64,000 nt of DNA from Lentilactobacillus buchneri (lineage in GTDB: Bacteria; Bacillota; Bacilli; Lactobacillales; Lactobacillaceae). Position numbers and translations under genes: made by a program. Below are positions 28,770 to 36,345 of this stretch, one piece after another. Position 1 is the first letter of the stretch, and each line of letters opens with the position of its first letter. The notes below the pieces were generated by a model. That model saw nothing but the letters and a program-made list of their open reading frames with translations. It was not told where the DNA came from and did no database searches. The stretch covers positions 2,444,573-2,508,572 of the forward strand of contig NZ_CP073066.1 of NCBI RefSeq assembly GCF_018314255.1. Direction: 5' to 3'.

Positions 28770-28781
28770 ATCTTGTGCACC

Positions 28782-28888
28782 TCCTTATAAGTTTGCTTAG
28801 ACTCGCCGAGAACAAGCGCTCCGATCACTATCGAAGACTTATCAGCTTGAATCGAGCGGTTGTAGCTGTGGAAGCCACAATTACAACG
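28782..28888 (-). promoter_or_regulatory. L21 leader
   Basis: The untranslated region before rplU, on the minus strand, contains a hairpin TTGTGGCTTCCACAG and further GC-rich arms (GATCGGAGCG, CTCGGCGAG) typical of the L21 leader of Firmicutes, a structured mRNA region thought to bind ribosomal protein and control the operon. I recognise it from position and sequence look, not from a covariance search. Confidence 0.65.
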
Positions 28889-28893
28889 TTACT

Positions 28894-28922
28894 AGTATAC
28901 ATAATTGGCAGGTGTTCGTCAA
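28894..28922 (-). promoter_or_regulatory. Promoter of the rplU operon
   Basis: Minus strand TTGACG (28,917-28,922) and TATACT (28,894-28,899) with a 17-bp spacer, giving a start just before the leader. Confidence 0.8.
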
Positions 28923-28937
28923 TAGAAACCTGATCCC

Positions 28938-28967
28938 ATAAAAAAACAACCGCTACCCACGGCTGTT
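28938..28967 (-). terminator. Terminator of the 38-residue membrane protein gene
   Basis: AACAGCCG pairs with CGGTTGTT over 8 bp (one G-U pair) with a seven-base loop, followed by TTTTTTAT on the minus strand, directly after the stop codon at 28,968. Confidence 0.75.
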
Positions 28968-29084
28968 TTATTTACGTTGAGCTAAATGTCTGCCATTGGC
29001 TCGCGTGGTGGTTGAAGAATTGGTAAAATACTGAATAATGCCACTAACGATGAAAATGAAGACAATAAAGATTACAAATCCCAC
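28968..29084 (-). CDS. Very small membrane protein
   Basis: A 38-codon gene starting GTG, six bases behind AGGAGGTG. The peptide has one strongly hydrophobic helix (GFVIFIVFIFIVSGIIQYF) and then a polar, basic tail (TTTRANGRHLAQRK). Start, ribosome site, promoter and terminator are all in place, so I consider it real. I do not recognise a family. It is the last chromosomal gene before the tRNA and prophage. Confidence 0.7.
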   Translation of the reverse strand: MGFVIFIVFIFIVSGIIQYFTNSSTTTRANGRHLAQRK

Positions 29085-29131
29085 AACGTCCACCTCCTAA
29101 TTGTTGTGACAGCAGATTGCTGCACAACTAC

Positions 29132-29160
29132 ATTATCCAGTTTTGTCAACGAACGTTCAA
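29132..29160 (-). promoter_or_regulatory. Promoter of the small membrane protein gene, with a GAACGTTC palindrome
   Basis: Minus strand TTGAAC (29,155-29,160) and GATAAT (29,132-29,137) with a 17-bp spacer. The -35 overlaps GAACGTTCGTTG, which has the SOS-box spacing (GAAC, four bases, GTTG) with mismatches. A TTGACA within the spacer has no -10 at the right distance. Confidence 0.45.
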
Positions 29161-29303
29161 ATTTTTGAATTCAACCAACTCAAATTTTAATAAAAATGCA
29201 ACTTTCTTAAGGAATTCATAATCATATTGACATCTTTGCCCTAAAAGACTGATTAAACATTGACTACCCTGTTAATATTTCATATAATTGTTATTGTTGA
29301 TTT

Positions 29304-29377
29304 GTCGCAATAGCTCAGCTGGATAGAGCAACGGTCTTCTAAACCGTAGGTCGAGAGTTCGAATCTCTCTTGCGACA
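29304..29377 (+). tRNA. tRNA-Arg (anticodon TCT)
   Basis: A 74-base cloverleaf: acceptor GTCGCAA/TTGCGAC, D arm GCTC/GAGC, anticodon arm ACGGT/ACCGT with loop CTTCTAA, T arm GAGAG/CTCTC with TTCGAAT, discriminator A. The TCT anticodon reads AGA. No CCA is encoded. Prophage genes begin downstream of its 3' end, so it is the probable attachment site. Confidence 0.97.
29358..29377 (+). other. Probable prophage attachment site (attL)
   Basis: Inferred: phages that use tRNA genes recombine in the 3' half and restore the tRNA. The prophage begins directly after this tRNA, and phage lysis genes face it. The matching direct repeat at the other end and the integrase would be beyond 64,000 and cannot be checked here. 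Confidence 0.45.
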
Positions 29378-29418
29378 TAGTGTACCATTTTTAGCAGTTT
29401 TACTGCAACGTTGATAAG

Positions 29419-29464
29419 ACGCCTCAAATCCTTTTATATGATGGATTCGAGGCGTTTTTATTTT
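29419..29464 (+). terminator. Terminator after tRNA-Arg
   Basis: ACGCCTCAAATCC pairs with GGATTCGAGGCGT (one mismatch) across an 11-base loop, followed by TTTTATTTT. Confidence 0.85.
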
Positions 29465-29583
29465 AGCTGAAAGTTGTCGTTATTTTCTCTTACTTTATTT
29501 CTTTTTCAGAAATTGGGTCAAAAAATGGTCAACAAGATTCTAGAAGACAAAACTATCTTCTTTCGTATGTATTATTCTAGATA

Positions 29584-29736
29584 ATGATAATGGATCAAAA
29601 CGAATTAATTAATAACAAATTGTACTTACGTTATCAAGATGATTCAATCATATATATAGTAGAAAAACCGCTTGAGGTCGAAATGTTAAATGTTTTTCCA
29701 AACACTTTGAAAACTAAAAAATCCACCTCGAATTAA
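29584..29736 (+). CDS. Possible 50-codon ORF in the attachment region
   Basis: ATG to TAA, 50 codons, rich in Asn, Asp and Ile (MIMDQNELINNKLYLRYQDD at the start). No ribosome binding site precedes it and I recognise no family. It lies between the tRNA terminator and the left-end repeats, and could be a remnant. A weak plus-strand hairpin ACTCGT/ACGAGT followed by TTTTC is at 29,785-29,810. Confidence 0.25.
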   Translation: MIMDQNELINNKLYLRYQDDSIIYIVEKPLEVEMLNVFPNTLKTKKSTSN

Positions 29737-29886
29737 CAAGATGGGATTAATATCAGTGTTTTCACATTGATGTAAACGTGAACTACTCGTCACTAAAGTA
29801 ACGAGTTTTCTCAACTGGTGCCGCTTATAAATACACTATTTATTAAAAAGTGTAAACGCCCACCCAGTTAAATTTAATCTCTAATA

Positions 29887-29921
29887 TAAAAAAAGCCCAC
29901 CCCGAATTATCGAGGTGAGCT
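29887..29921 (-). terminator. Second left-end terminator
   Basis: On the minus strand AGCTCACCTCGA pairs with TCGGGGTGGGCT (G-U pairs) around a four-base loop and is followed by TTTTTTT. Confidence 0.75.
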
Positions 29922-30030
29922 TGATATATCAACGTTCTCACATCATGTATTCACTTTTACACCTTTTGCTGAAAAATGTAAACAGAATAAGCAAAAATGT
30001 TATATTTAAATAGATATAATTTCAAAAAGC

Positions 30031-30061
30031 AAAAAAGCGCCCACCCCCAGAGGAGTGAGCG
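30031..30061 (-). terminator. Terminator of the late operon after the endolysin gene
   Basis: On the minus strand CGCTCACTCC pairs with GGGGTGGGCG over 10 bp with a four-base loop, followed by TTTTTT. It is 60 bp after the endolysin stop. Confidence 0.8.
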
Positions 30062-30121
30062 TAGTTAACACGAGCCTATGATGTTAACAGTTTGCCTTTT
30101 TAGCTGAAAAATGTAAACATA

Positions 30122-30940
30122 CTACTTTTTTAAATAAATCCGGTGAACGTAATCCGCATTGCTACTGATATAGCCTTTAGCGTACTTCAGCTTTAAATGG
30201 GTGATCTTACCAGCTTTGACCGCCTTAGCCCACATCCGTGAGCCTTTCATCAGACGCTGTTTGCTTTGCGTGTCTTTGCTGAAGTTCTTCTTTTTGTAGA
30301 TCCAGACGGGAGAAGTCACTTCATACAAGCCAATTTTTGGTGACTTATAGTAATTTGGCTTAGCAACCATTTTACTGCCAGAAAGTGAGCCATCAAAGTC
30401 ATACGAAGCATCAACCTTTAGTCCTTTAAAATCATCGGTAAACTGCCAACTATTTGCGTTGGCTACCCCAGGCTGCGAAACGCCATAGGCAGCTACCCAG
30501 ATATGCTTGTCAATAAGTTCCGATCGCTTAATTCGTCCAGAATTGAACCAGGAACCGCTGCCGTAGGTGATGACATTTTTATAACCGGCATTGATAAGAT
30601 AGCGCAAAAAGACGTTCACTTGGGGAGTTGTATTGTAGGGCAATCCGGATGCTTCAACATTAATTGCTAGAACTGTTGACTTATCCAGCCCAAACTTCCT
30701 GACCCAAGCCAAAAAGTACCGCGCTTCTGCTGTCCCATTTCCATGAAAGAAGTGGTAAGCGCCAACTGCACCAAATACTTTATAGGCATTCGTCACTTGG
30801 GCGGATGCTTTCGGATTCAAGTAGTTGGTGCCCTCAGTCAATTTGACCATAGCAGCATCAACTCCATGAGCTTTAAAAGTTTTGAAGTATGAAACTGATG
30901 ATCCTTGGTAACTGGCAAGATCAATTACAATTTTAGGCAT
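30122..30940 (-). CDS. Phage endolysin, glycoside hydrolase 25 lysozyme with C-terminal wall-binding domain
   Basis: Cleaves cell-wall glycan at the end of the lytic cycle. The GH25 barrel (about residues 1-195) begins IVIDLASYQG, with Asp7 as the first conserved acid, and has YHFFHG. The usual D-x-E pair reads N94-V-E96 (INVEA), an Asn for the customary Asp. Residues 200-272 are a beta-rich, Lys-rich domain (VWIYKKKNF) of the DUF5776/SH3-like type common in lactobacilli. The ATG at 30,940 is eight bases behind GGGAG; the gene overlaps the holin by 8 bp. No signal peptide. Confidence 0.92.
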   Translation of the reverse strand: MPKIVIDLASYQGSSVSYFKTFKAHGVDAAMVKLTEGTNYLNPKASAQVTNAYKVFGAVGAYHFFHGNGTAEARYFLAWVRKFGLDKSTVLAINVEASGLPYNTTPQVNVFLRYLINAGYKNVITYGSGSWFNSGRIKRSELIDKHIWVAAYGVSQPGVANANSWQFTDDFKGLKVDASYDFDGSLSGSKMVAKPNYYKSPKIGLYEVTSPVWIYKKKNFSKDTQSKQRLMKGSRMWAKAVKAGKITHLKLKYAKGYISSNADYVHRIYLKK

Positions 30941-31469
30941 TCTGATCACTCCCTGAATTTGCTACTGATTGGATGGTTTGAGGTGCTTGAGAAGCGGAGT
31001 GTCCTACACCTTCAGGTTTGGGTGCGGATGATTGTGCGACTGGTGCTGCAGAGCTTGCCGATGTTTGTGGGGTGGCCGAATTTTCGGCTGTCTCAGTTGG
31101 CTCTGGCAAAGTCTGTGGTTGATGATTATCATAGCCGAGTTTCTTGAATTGCTGATAGGCTGCTTCAACGATTGAGTCAACAATTTCCGGAGTTACCCAG
31201 GTTAGCCCAAGTTGTGCCGCAAAGTCAGCCACATCTTTGTCGGCCGCCTTTTTCCGGTCAGATTTGGATAATCCCGCCAATGTGGCAAACTTGGTAACGG
31301 TCGTTAGGGCGAAATCCGTCACCTGGTTAAGTTGCTTATTTTTAATGTGAATCTTTAAGTATGGTTGGACTTGCTTCACGACCACAATAATCAGAGCCAC
31401 CAATGCGGCTAGAATGCCGGTACTTTGAAGCCAGCTAAAAATATCACTAATCTGTTTAAAAATTTTCAT
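30933..31469 (-). CDS. Phage holin, LLH family
   Basis: The 178-residue protein has one N-terminal membrane helix (STGILAALVALIIVVVKQV, residues 16-34), a conserved amphipathic region ending KLGYDN, and a long Ala/Ser/Pro-rich tail. This is the layout of the Lactobacillus LLH holins (holin superfamily 6), which make membrane holes so that a signal-less endolysin can escape. It precedes and overlaps the endolysin gene. Confidence 0.88.
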   Translation of the reverse strand: MKIFKQISDIFSWLQSTGILAALVALIIVVVKQVQPYLKIHIKNKQLNQVTDFALTTVTKFATLAGLSKSDRKKAADKDVADFAAQLGLTWVTPEIVDSIVEAAYQQFKKLGYDNHQPQTLPEPTETAENSATPQTSASSAAPVAQSSAPKPEGVGHSASQAPQTIQSVANSGSDQNA

Positions 31470-31481
31470 AATATTCTCCTC

Positions 31482-31799
31482 CTAATGTAAGAAATGAATG
31501 AGTTGTTGTAGAATCAAATAAATAACGGAACTGGACCCGATCGCAATGGTAACCACCTTCCACAAGTTCTGACGATTGATAACTTCCATCTCGTTTTTAT
31601 GAGTTTCATTCTTTTCGTTTCCACGAATGACAGCTTCTAAAATTCGAGTATTCTGTTCTCGTAAATACTTATTACTTTCATCAACACTCTTTAAAGTGTC
31701 AGTCATTTTATTGTTGAGATCAGTAATGCGTCTTTCATGGTCTGATAATTCTTTGCCATGTTTCAGTAACATTTGATGATCCTCATCGCTTAATGGCAA
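31482..31799 (-). CDS. XhlA-like phage lysis-associated membrane protein
   Basis: A 105-residue protein with a helical N-terminal part (HERRITDLNNKMTDTL), typical of the XhlA/hemolysin family, and a C-terminal membrane helix (VVTIAIGSSSVIYLILQQL). XhlA acts with a holin in PBSX-type phages. An upstream ATG at 31,841 lies within a terminator hairpin and lacks a ribosome site, so I placed the start at TTG 31,799; GTG 31,808 is an alternative. Start position is uncertain. Confidence 0.75.
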   Translation of the reverse strand: MPLSDEDHQMLLKHGKELSDHERRITDLNNKMTDTLKSVDESNKYLREQNTRILEAVIRGNEKNETHKNEMEVINRQNLWKVVTIAIGSSSVIYLILQQLIHFLH

Positions 31800-31824
31800 C
31801 GGCCTCACTTCCCTTCTATTTTGG

Positions 31825-31859
31825 GGTAAAAGAAAAGCCATCTATTTTCATAGACGGCT
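31825..31859 (-). terminator. Terminator between tail fibre and lysis genes (proximal)
   Basis: On the minus strand AGCCGTCTA pairs with TAGATGGCT around TGAAAA, followed by TTTCTTTT. It lies just before the XhlA-like gene and separates lysis from tail genes. Confidence 0.75.
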
Positions 31860-31870
31860 AATTTTCGGGC

Positions 31871-31901
31871 AAAACAAAAGCACCTATCCGTAGATAGATG
31901 C
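31871..31901 (-). terminator. Terminator between tail fibre and lysis genes (distal)
   Basis: On the minus strand GCATCTATC pairs with GATAGGTGC around TACG, followed by TTTTGTTTT. With the preceding hairpin it forms a tandem terminator. The 31,902-32,107 gap beyond it is AT-rich with no convincing gene; a TATAAT at about 32,024 (minus strand) has no clear -35. Confidence 0.7.
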
Positions 31902-32107
31902 ATTTTCATATACTTTTAGGGGATATATGAAAAAGTATGAATATATCTAGAGGTATATATTCTGGGGGAATATACACTTGAAGGGTATGAATAACAACAG
32001 TGAATGGGCTGTTATCCACGGAAAAATTATATCATATTTTGCCAAAATTGAATACCCGATCATCGGTGTCAAGTTTTACATAGTAATTCATAAAATTTTC
32101 ATTATTT

Positions 32108-33715
32108 CTAATTATTAACTAGGGAATCATAGTATATTTTTGCAAATGATCCTCCACTGTTTGACATAATAGCGATGTTTGTTGGTGAATAAATTTCACA
32201 GTTACTTGGTAAAGAAATTTTAGCTCCCGCAGCCGTAGCTGAAATTGATCCAACAGTACTTCCATCGTTGTTTAAAAACCCGTTACTAGAATATGATACA
32301 AATAATAAATCAATATCGGTTATACGATTAACTATTCCGCTAAGATCAAGCATGGTACATGCATAAATAGTTGTATGGACAGAGTTCGCGTAAATATTTG
32401 CCTCAATATATTTATCATCTTCATGGTTTTTATATATCATTGTAATACTTTTTAATCCTTGCGAATTGGGAAGCGTTACCGTATGCCAAGCCGAGTTTTC
32501 AACGCTTTTCAAATCGTCGCTAGTAGCGACTGGAACACCTCCTGACTGCAAACCTGCTGTAAAGTTGGTTTGCTGAGATGTTCGTGCTAGGTCAGACGGT
32601 AAACTGCTTGCTAGTAATAACGGATTATTGTTAACAGTTGGAACGGTATCAAAGTTGTTGGCACCGGATAGGTGGGCTACTTCACTGTCATCAGCAGGTG
32701 TGTAACCAATTTTATCTTGCTTGGAACTAACCTCTTCAATTCCTGCTACATCACTAGCTGGTTTACGCATATCAGCAATATTCACTTTTTTATCCAGTTG
32801 CTGATTAACGTCAACTGTTTTGGCATAAGCATTCCCTGCACTATCAGTGGGATCGGTTTCAAAAGTATTTTTGCCTTTGAAGTCATTATTTTCACCAGTT
32901 CTGGCGATGTCAGTTGGCAAAACCGCATTCAATTGAGACTTGGTAATAACTAAATCCCAATCAGACCATTTATTGTTGGTCGGATTATATGATCGAACGT
33001 AGCTTGTGCCATTAATATCGTCGTAAGCCAATTGTGTGACACCATCCGTTGTGTCTTTATTCCCATAAACAATAATCTGGCCATTAGTTGAAAAGTCTTC
33101 TGGTGCACTAAGCGGCAAACTGCCCTTAATCAAGTGGTAGCCCGTGGTAATAAAACTGTCAAGGTTATCAGATTCTGATAGTGTTGAACCTGCATTAACA
33201 ATTCCCTGGCTAATAATCTGTTGAATCTTCTGGTCAACATATTCTGGAGTAACTGTGCCTGCTTGATCAGGATTTAAGCTCACAGTTGCCGATCGGCTTA
33301 AAGCACTGGCGTATTTTGGCGAGATTGCAGCTGTTGCTGCTCCATCCTTTCCCGCCGGCATTGTTTGCTTAACAGTGCTGGGAGTGATTGCAAATAACCG
33401 TTCATCTGTTATAACTGCACTGCCCTTAGCATACCAACCAATAACATAAAAATCGAAATTTTGAGTAACTTCTTTATTAGTAAAAGTGGCTCCTAAATTA
33501 ACTGTATTATCAACTCGACTGATAACCGTTGTTCCGGTTGTTTGCTGAATTAATGTTAGTGATGTGGTTTTTTGAATATCCACATCAGATTCCTGTGTTA
33601 AGTCGTCAGCAGCTAATACCGTTTTCGTATAAGTAATTTTGTCATTACCATTATTTACAGAACTCAATAAATCCATCCCTAAGTCCGTAATAATAGTATC
33701 ACCCATTTTTTGCAT
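32108..33715 (-). CDS. Phage tail fibre / receptor-binding protein
   Basis: A 535-residue structural protein at the distal end of the tail operon. The N-terminal 150 residues (GDTIITDLGMDLLSSVNNG, FYVIGWYAKG) match the baseplate-attachment part of phage tail proteins from lactobacilli. The middle has a pyocin-knob type module (TGYHLIKGSLPLSAP to NNKWSDWDLVITKSQL), followed by short repeats containing DIARTGENNDF and DLARTSQQTNF. The C-terminus is probably the host-binding part. The ATG follows AGGAGG by ten bases. Confidence 0.8.
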   Translation of the reverse strand: MQKMGDTIITDLGMDLLSSVNNGNDKITYTKTVLAADDLTQESDVDIQKTTSLTLIQQTTGTTVISRVDNTVNLGATFTNKEVTQNFDFYVIGWYAKGSAVITDERLFAITPSTVKQTMPAGKDGAATAAISPKYASALSRSATVSLNPDQAGTVTPEYVDQKIQQIISQGIVNAGSTLSESDNLDSFITTGYHLIKGSLPLSAPEDFSTNGQIIVYGNKDTTDGVTQLAYDDINGTSYVRSYNPTNNKWSDWDLVITKSQLNAVLPTDIARTGENNDFKGKNTFETDPTDSAGNAYAKTVDVNQQLDKKVNIADMRKPASDVAGIEEVSSKQDKIGYTPADDSEVAHLSGANNFDTVPTVNNNPLLLASSLPSDLARTSQQTNFTAGLQSGGVPVATSDDLKSVENSAWHTVTLPNSQGLKSITMIYKNHEDDKYIEANIYANSVHTTIYACTMLDLSGIVNRITDIDLLFVSYSSNGFLNNDGSTVGSISATAAGAKISLPSNCEIYSPTNIAIMSNSGGSFAKIYYDSLVNN

Positions 33716-33729
33716 TTACATGCTGCCTC

Positions 33730-34296
33730 CTATACATAGAGTATTTCTTCCTGAATCGTTTGGGTTGCTATATAAAGCGAAGATTGCGTGTTGATGGTGA
33801 ATGCCACTTGATCAATCCAGACTCCGAGTAATGTGGCAGCTTGTAATCCAGTTAGCATAATTTCTGTTTTGCGTTTGTCATCCGCATATTCAAACGGGAT
33901 TCCATATACAGTAATATGATTTACTTTATTTGTGCCATCCCTTGTAGATTCAACGTGAATCTCACTTAGATCAATCTCCAAGGAATTAGCGATTACCCGT
34001 TCAATTGAATTAATAGTTCCGTCGGATGTAGCAACTTGCTTTTTTAGACGAATTAAAAAACGCAAGAAATCATCGTCACTGTCTGGACGTGACACCTGGT
34101 ACTGTGCCGCAATCATATCGAGCGATGTGCCTTCAGCGTAATCAATCGCCGTCCAGTCAACAATCTTGCTGCCCAGATCTGAGCCGAACTCAAACATCTG
34201 ATTAAGTTCGTCCATCATTCCATAAATGACGCTGTCCGGCTGGTGACTCCAATGCTGTGCAAGTTCTGCCATCATCTGATCAGTTGTGTATAACAT
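33730..34296 (-). CDS. Phage baseplate protein, YmfQ/DUF2313 family
   Basis: A 188-residue protein of the Mu gp48/YmfQ type, a small baseplate component linked to gpJ. Typical features are the leucine- and methionine-rich helical start, WTAIDYAEGTSLDMIAAQY, and DDFLRFLIRLKKQVATSDGT, then a strand-rich end. It lies directly after the baseplate J gene, as in PBSX and P2-like phages. Confidence 0.85.
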   Translation of the reverse strand: MLYTTDQMMAELAQHWSHQPDSVIYGMMDELNQMFEFGSDLGSKIVDWTAIDYAEGTSLDMIAAQYQVSRPDSDDDFLRFLIRLKKQVATSDGTINSIERVIANSLEIDLSEIHVESTRDGTNKVNHITVYGIPFEYADDKRKTEIMLTGLQAATLLGVWIDQVAFTINTQSSLYIATQTIQEEILYV

Positions 34297-34307
34297 GTGA
34301 TGGCCCC

Positions 34308-35549
34308 CTATTCAAAGTCTAATTTAATTGAGTTAGTTGTGGATGTGTACCCAGTTAGCATGGCCGTATTATCATCACCAACATTGATCCAATCAGTCGA
34401 TCCTTGCGGAACTTCATATTTATCCACTTGAATATCTTGACTAGATAAATTGCTTGGATCACGACCAATTAAAATAGTAGCTTCATCCACGCCGTCCATT
34501 GAATAGATATCCGGATACATCTTGGTCAGTACAACGTTAGCACCCATTGAAAGGCTGTTGATATAGTCAGCGATCAGTTCTTTAACTTCACCAATGCCAC
34601 TATCGGCATCCCAATTAGAATTTGTTTTGAGCTTAACATTGACATGAATCGGAATTGGTGTTGCATAATCAAAATAATATGTTCGCATTGTTCCAGAATC
34701 ATCGGCCACTTGGCCTGACTCTGAACCGGTAAACATCGGTCCAAAGCCAGAGTAGGTCGCTAATGCATTTAGAATGTCTTGTTTAGCACCACCTAGCACA
34801 TATAGATGAACAGTGTAAGGAGGATTACCATAGCTATCAACTGTTCCCAAAGGATTTTGGACGGCCCCAACTTGTTTTACGCCAGAAAGATTGGTTAATG
34901 CAGTAATAATGCCATTGATGGTTCCAGAAGGGTTGGCGATAGTTTCCGTAATAATCCGCCGTCGCAAGAGATCATCAGTTTCTCGATCCATACCGCCATT
35001 TGATGCTTCTGGGTTGTTAACACTGATAATATTGTCATCCGGATCGGAAACAATAGTAATACTATTAGCTGGAGTGTTAGTGTAAGCACCATAATCATCG
35101 GAGTTGGCATTAACATCAACTGACCAGGATCCATCGGATTGCCGAGTTGTAACAACATCGTTTATTACATCAAACACAATTCCATCTGCAGTTTCGAACT
35201 GGGTTCCAGCCTCGATCAAATATTCTCCATCCGTCACAATATGAAGCGTTGCTTGTGATTGAGATGAATCATTCCGTGTGATCCCAGCATTAGATGCTTG
35301 ACGATCCAGGCCGGTATCGGTTGCTGTAGTTACATAGGCATCATAATAGAATAACTGCAATTGTTGAAAATACTTAGATATGAAATATGAGAAGGACATT
35401 GAAAGAATGCCGAAATTTGAATTCGCCGTTAATGGAATATCCTCGCCGAACCGACGTTTGAAATCGGTCTGCACTGCATCTAATACTTCCTCATAAGTTG
35501 GCACTAAGAATCCGCTAGAGCTTAGGCCATATTTTAAATCAAGTGCCAA
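34308..35549 (-). CDS. Baseplate J-like protein
   Basis: A wedge protein of contractile-tail baseplates. The 413-residue product has the gpJ pattern: an N-terminal helix (TYEEVLDAVQTDFKRRFGEDIPL), ITRNDSSQSQATLHI, the central NNPEASNGGMDRETDDLLRRRI and a C-terminal helix-strand domain. The TTG at 35,549 lies eight bases behind AAGGAGG and overlaps the preceding gene by 11 bp; the longer ATG reading would overlap it by 56 bp. Confidence 0.9.
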   Translation of the reverse strand: MALDLKYGLSSSGFLVPTYEEVLDAVQTDFKRRFGEDIPLTANSNFGILSMSFSYFISKYFQQLQLFYYDAYVTTATDTGLDRQASNAGITRNDSSQSQATLHIVTDGEYLIEAGTQFETADGIVFDVINDVVTTRQSDGSWSVDVNANSDDYGAYTNTPANSITIVSDPDDNIISVNNPEASNGGMDRETDDLLRRRIITETIANPSGTINGIITALTNLSGVKQVGAVQNPLGTVDSYGNPPYTVHLYVLGGAKQDILNALATYSGFGPMFTGSESGQVADDSGTMRTYYFDYATPIPIHVNVKLKTNSNWDADSGIGEVKELIADYINSLSMGANVVLTKMYPDIYSMDGVDEATILIGRDPSNLSSQDIQVDKYEVPQGSTDWINVGDDNTAMLTGYTSTTNSIKLDFE

Positions 35550-35922
35550 TATCGTATCCTCCTTTTGCTTGCTGTTCATTATCATCTTCATCAAGATAGG
35601 TTACTTCGAAGTCAACAATCAAATGACGATTTTTATCTTTAGTAAAAGTAATTGAATCAACAGTTTGAATCTCGGGAACTTGAGCAGTGATAGCAGCTTC
35701 CATGTCATCAGTAGCATGTTCTAGATCTGGCTGTTTACCTAACATATTGGAATAATCAGACCCAATTTCTGAATCTAAGTTGTCCATCTCACCATAATAA
35801 ATATCCAAAGTTGCTCTAATGCGCTGTGCAATTTCATCAGCACCTTCAACAACTTCTAAGTCATGAGTATTAGGATCAATGACAAAATCTCCACTTTGGT
35901 CAATCATCAAATCTCTAGCCAT
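35539..35922 (-). CDS. Phage baseplate wedge protein, DUF2634/gp25-like
   Basis: A 127-residue protein of the gp25/XkdS group: N-terminal strands (DQSGDFVIDPNTHDLEVVEG), the helix AQRIRATLDIYYGEMDNLDSEIGSDY and a C-terminal strand pair. In T4-like tails this protein sits in the inner baseplate and starts sheath assembly. Its position just before gpJ agrees. Confidence 0.85.
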   Translation of the reverse strand: MARDLMIDQSGDFVIDPNTHDLEVVEGADEIAQRIRATLDIYYGEMDNLDSEIGSDYSNMLGKQPDLEHATDDMEAAITAQVPEIQTVDSITFTKDKNRHLIVDFEVTYLDEDDNEQQAKGGYDIGT

Positions 35923-36336
35923 TTATATCACTCCCACTATGATCGAATCATTGATATCATGTTGACGACCGGAAGATGGGGTATATTCCTTAGCTGTACC
36001 ATCCCAATCATCCATATCGTGATCCATGACCGTGACGACTACAACCGCACCAGCATGCATAATAGGTGTGGGAATCGCCCCATTAAATTTATCCTTTACC
36101 GTCATTAGCCACTCATCGAGTTGATAACAACACTTGCTAACCGGCACATCCAAAATCTGAGCTTTCTTTGATCCATCCGAGAAATTGTTCAGAGGTTGAA
36201 TGTCAGCCGTATGGTGCGTTTTATCATACTTGATAACCTTGGCGTGATAATTACAGTCCAGATCGTAATTAATGTTGTTCAGCATGTTGTGAAACGTCTT
36301 GTACCAATTTTTTTGCTGTGAAGCTTGTTCAACCAT
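35923..36336 (-). CDS. Phage protein, DUF2577 family (baseplate spike region)
   Basis: A 137-residue protein matching the DUF2577 family of PBSX-type phages by place and look: a short helical start, the strand region ADIQPLNN and VTVMDHDMDD, which suggest an OB-like spike fold. The ATG at 36,336 follows AGGTG by six bases; the longer GTG reading overlaps that site. Confidence 0.75.
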   Translation of the reverse strand: MVEQASQQKNWYKTFHNMLNNINYDLDCNYHAKVIKYDKTHHTADIQPLNNFSDGSKKAQILDVPVSKCCYQLDEWLMTVKDKFNGAIPTPIMHAGAVVVVTVMDHDMDDWDGTAKEYTPSSGRQHDINDSIIVGVI

Positions 36337-36345
36337 CCATATCAC

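Larger units (their letters stand above)
29722..30118 (-). repeat. Diverged tandem hairpin modules at the prophage left end
   Basis: The 29,737-30,121 stretch has no gene. It holds two clear and one weaker copy of a module read on the minus strand as GTTTACA(T/C)TTTT, then 60-80 AT-rich bases, then a GC-rich hairpin of the GCTCACC/GGTGGGC type. The 16-mer gctgaaaaatgtaaac occurs identically at 29,968-29,983 and 30,103-30,118 (135 bp apart), and a shorter form is at 29,851-29,857. The hairpins at 29,894 and 30,038 are 144 bp apart; a diverged third is at 29,722-29,748. Confidence 0.6.

Noticed and set aside
29150..29161. A certain LexA box before the small membrane protein gene
   Set aside because: Only GAAC with four bases to GTTG fits; with these mismatches it is listed as a possibility, not as a site.
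29378..30121. CRISPR array or insertion sequence at the left prophage end
   Set aside because: Repeats are few, imperfect and hairpin-like, with no equal spacers; no transposase is present.
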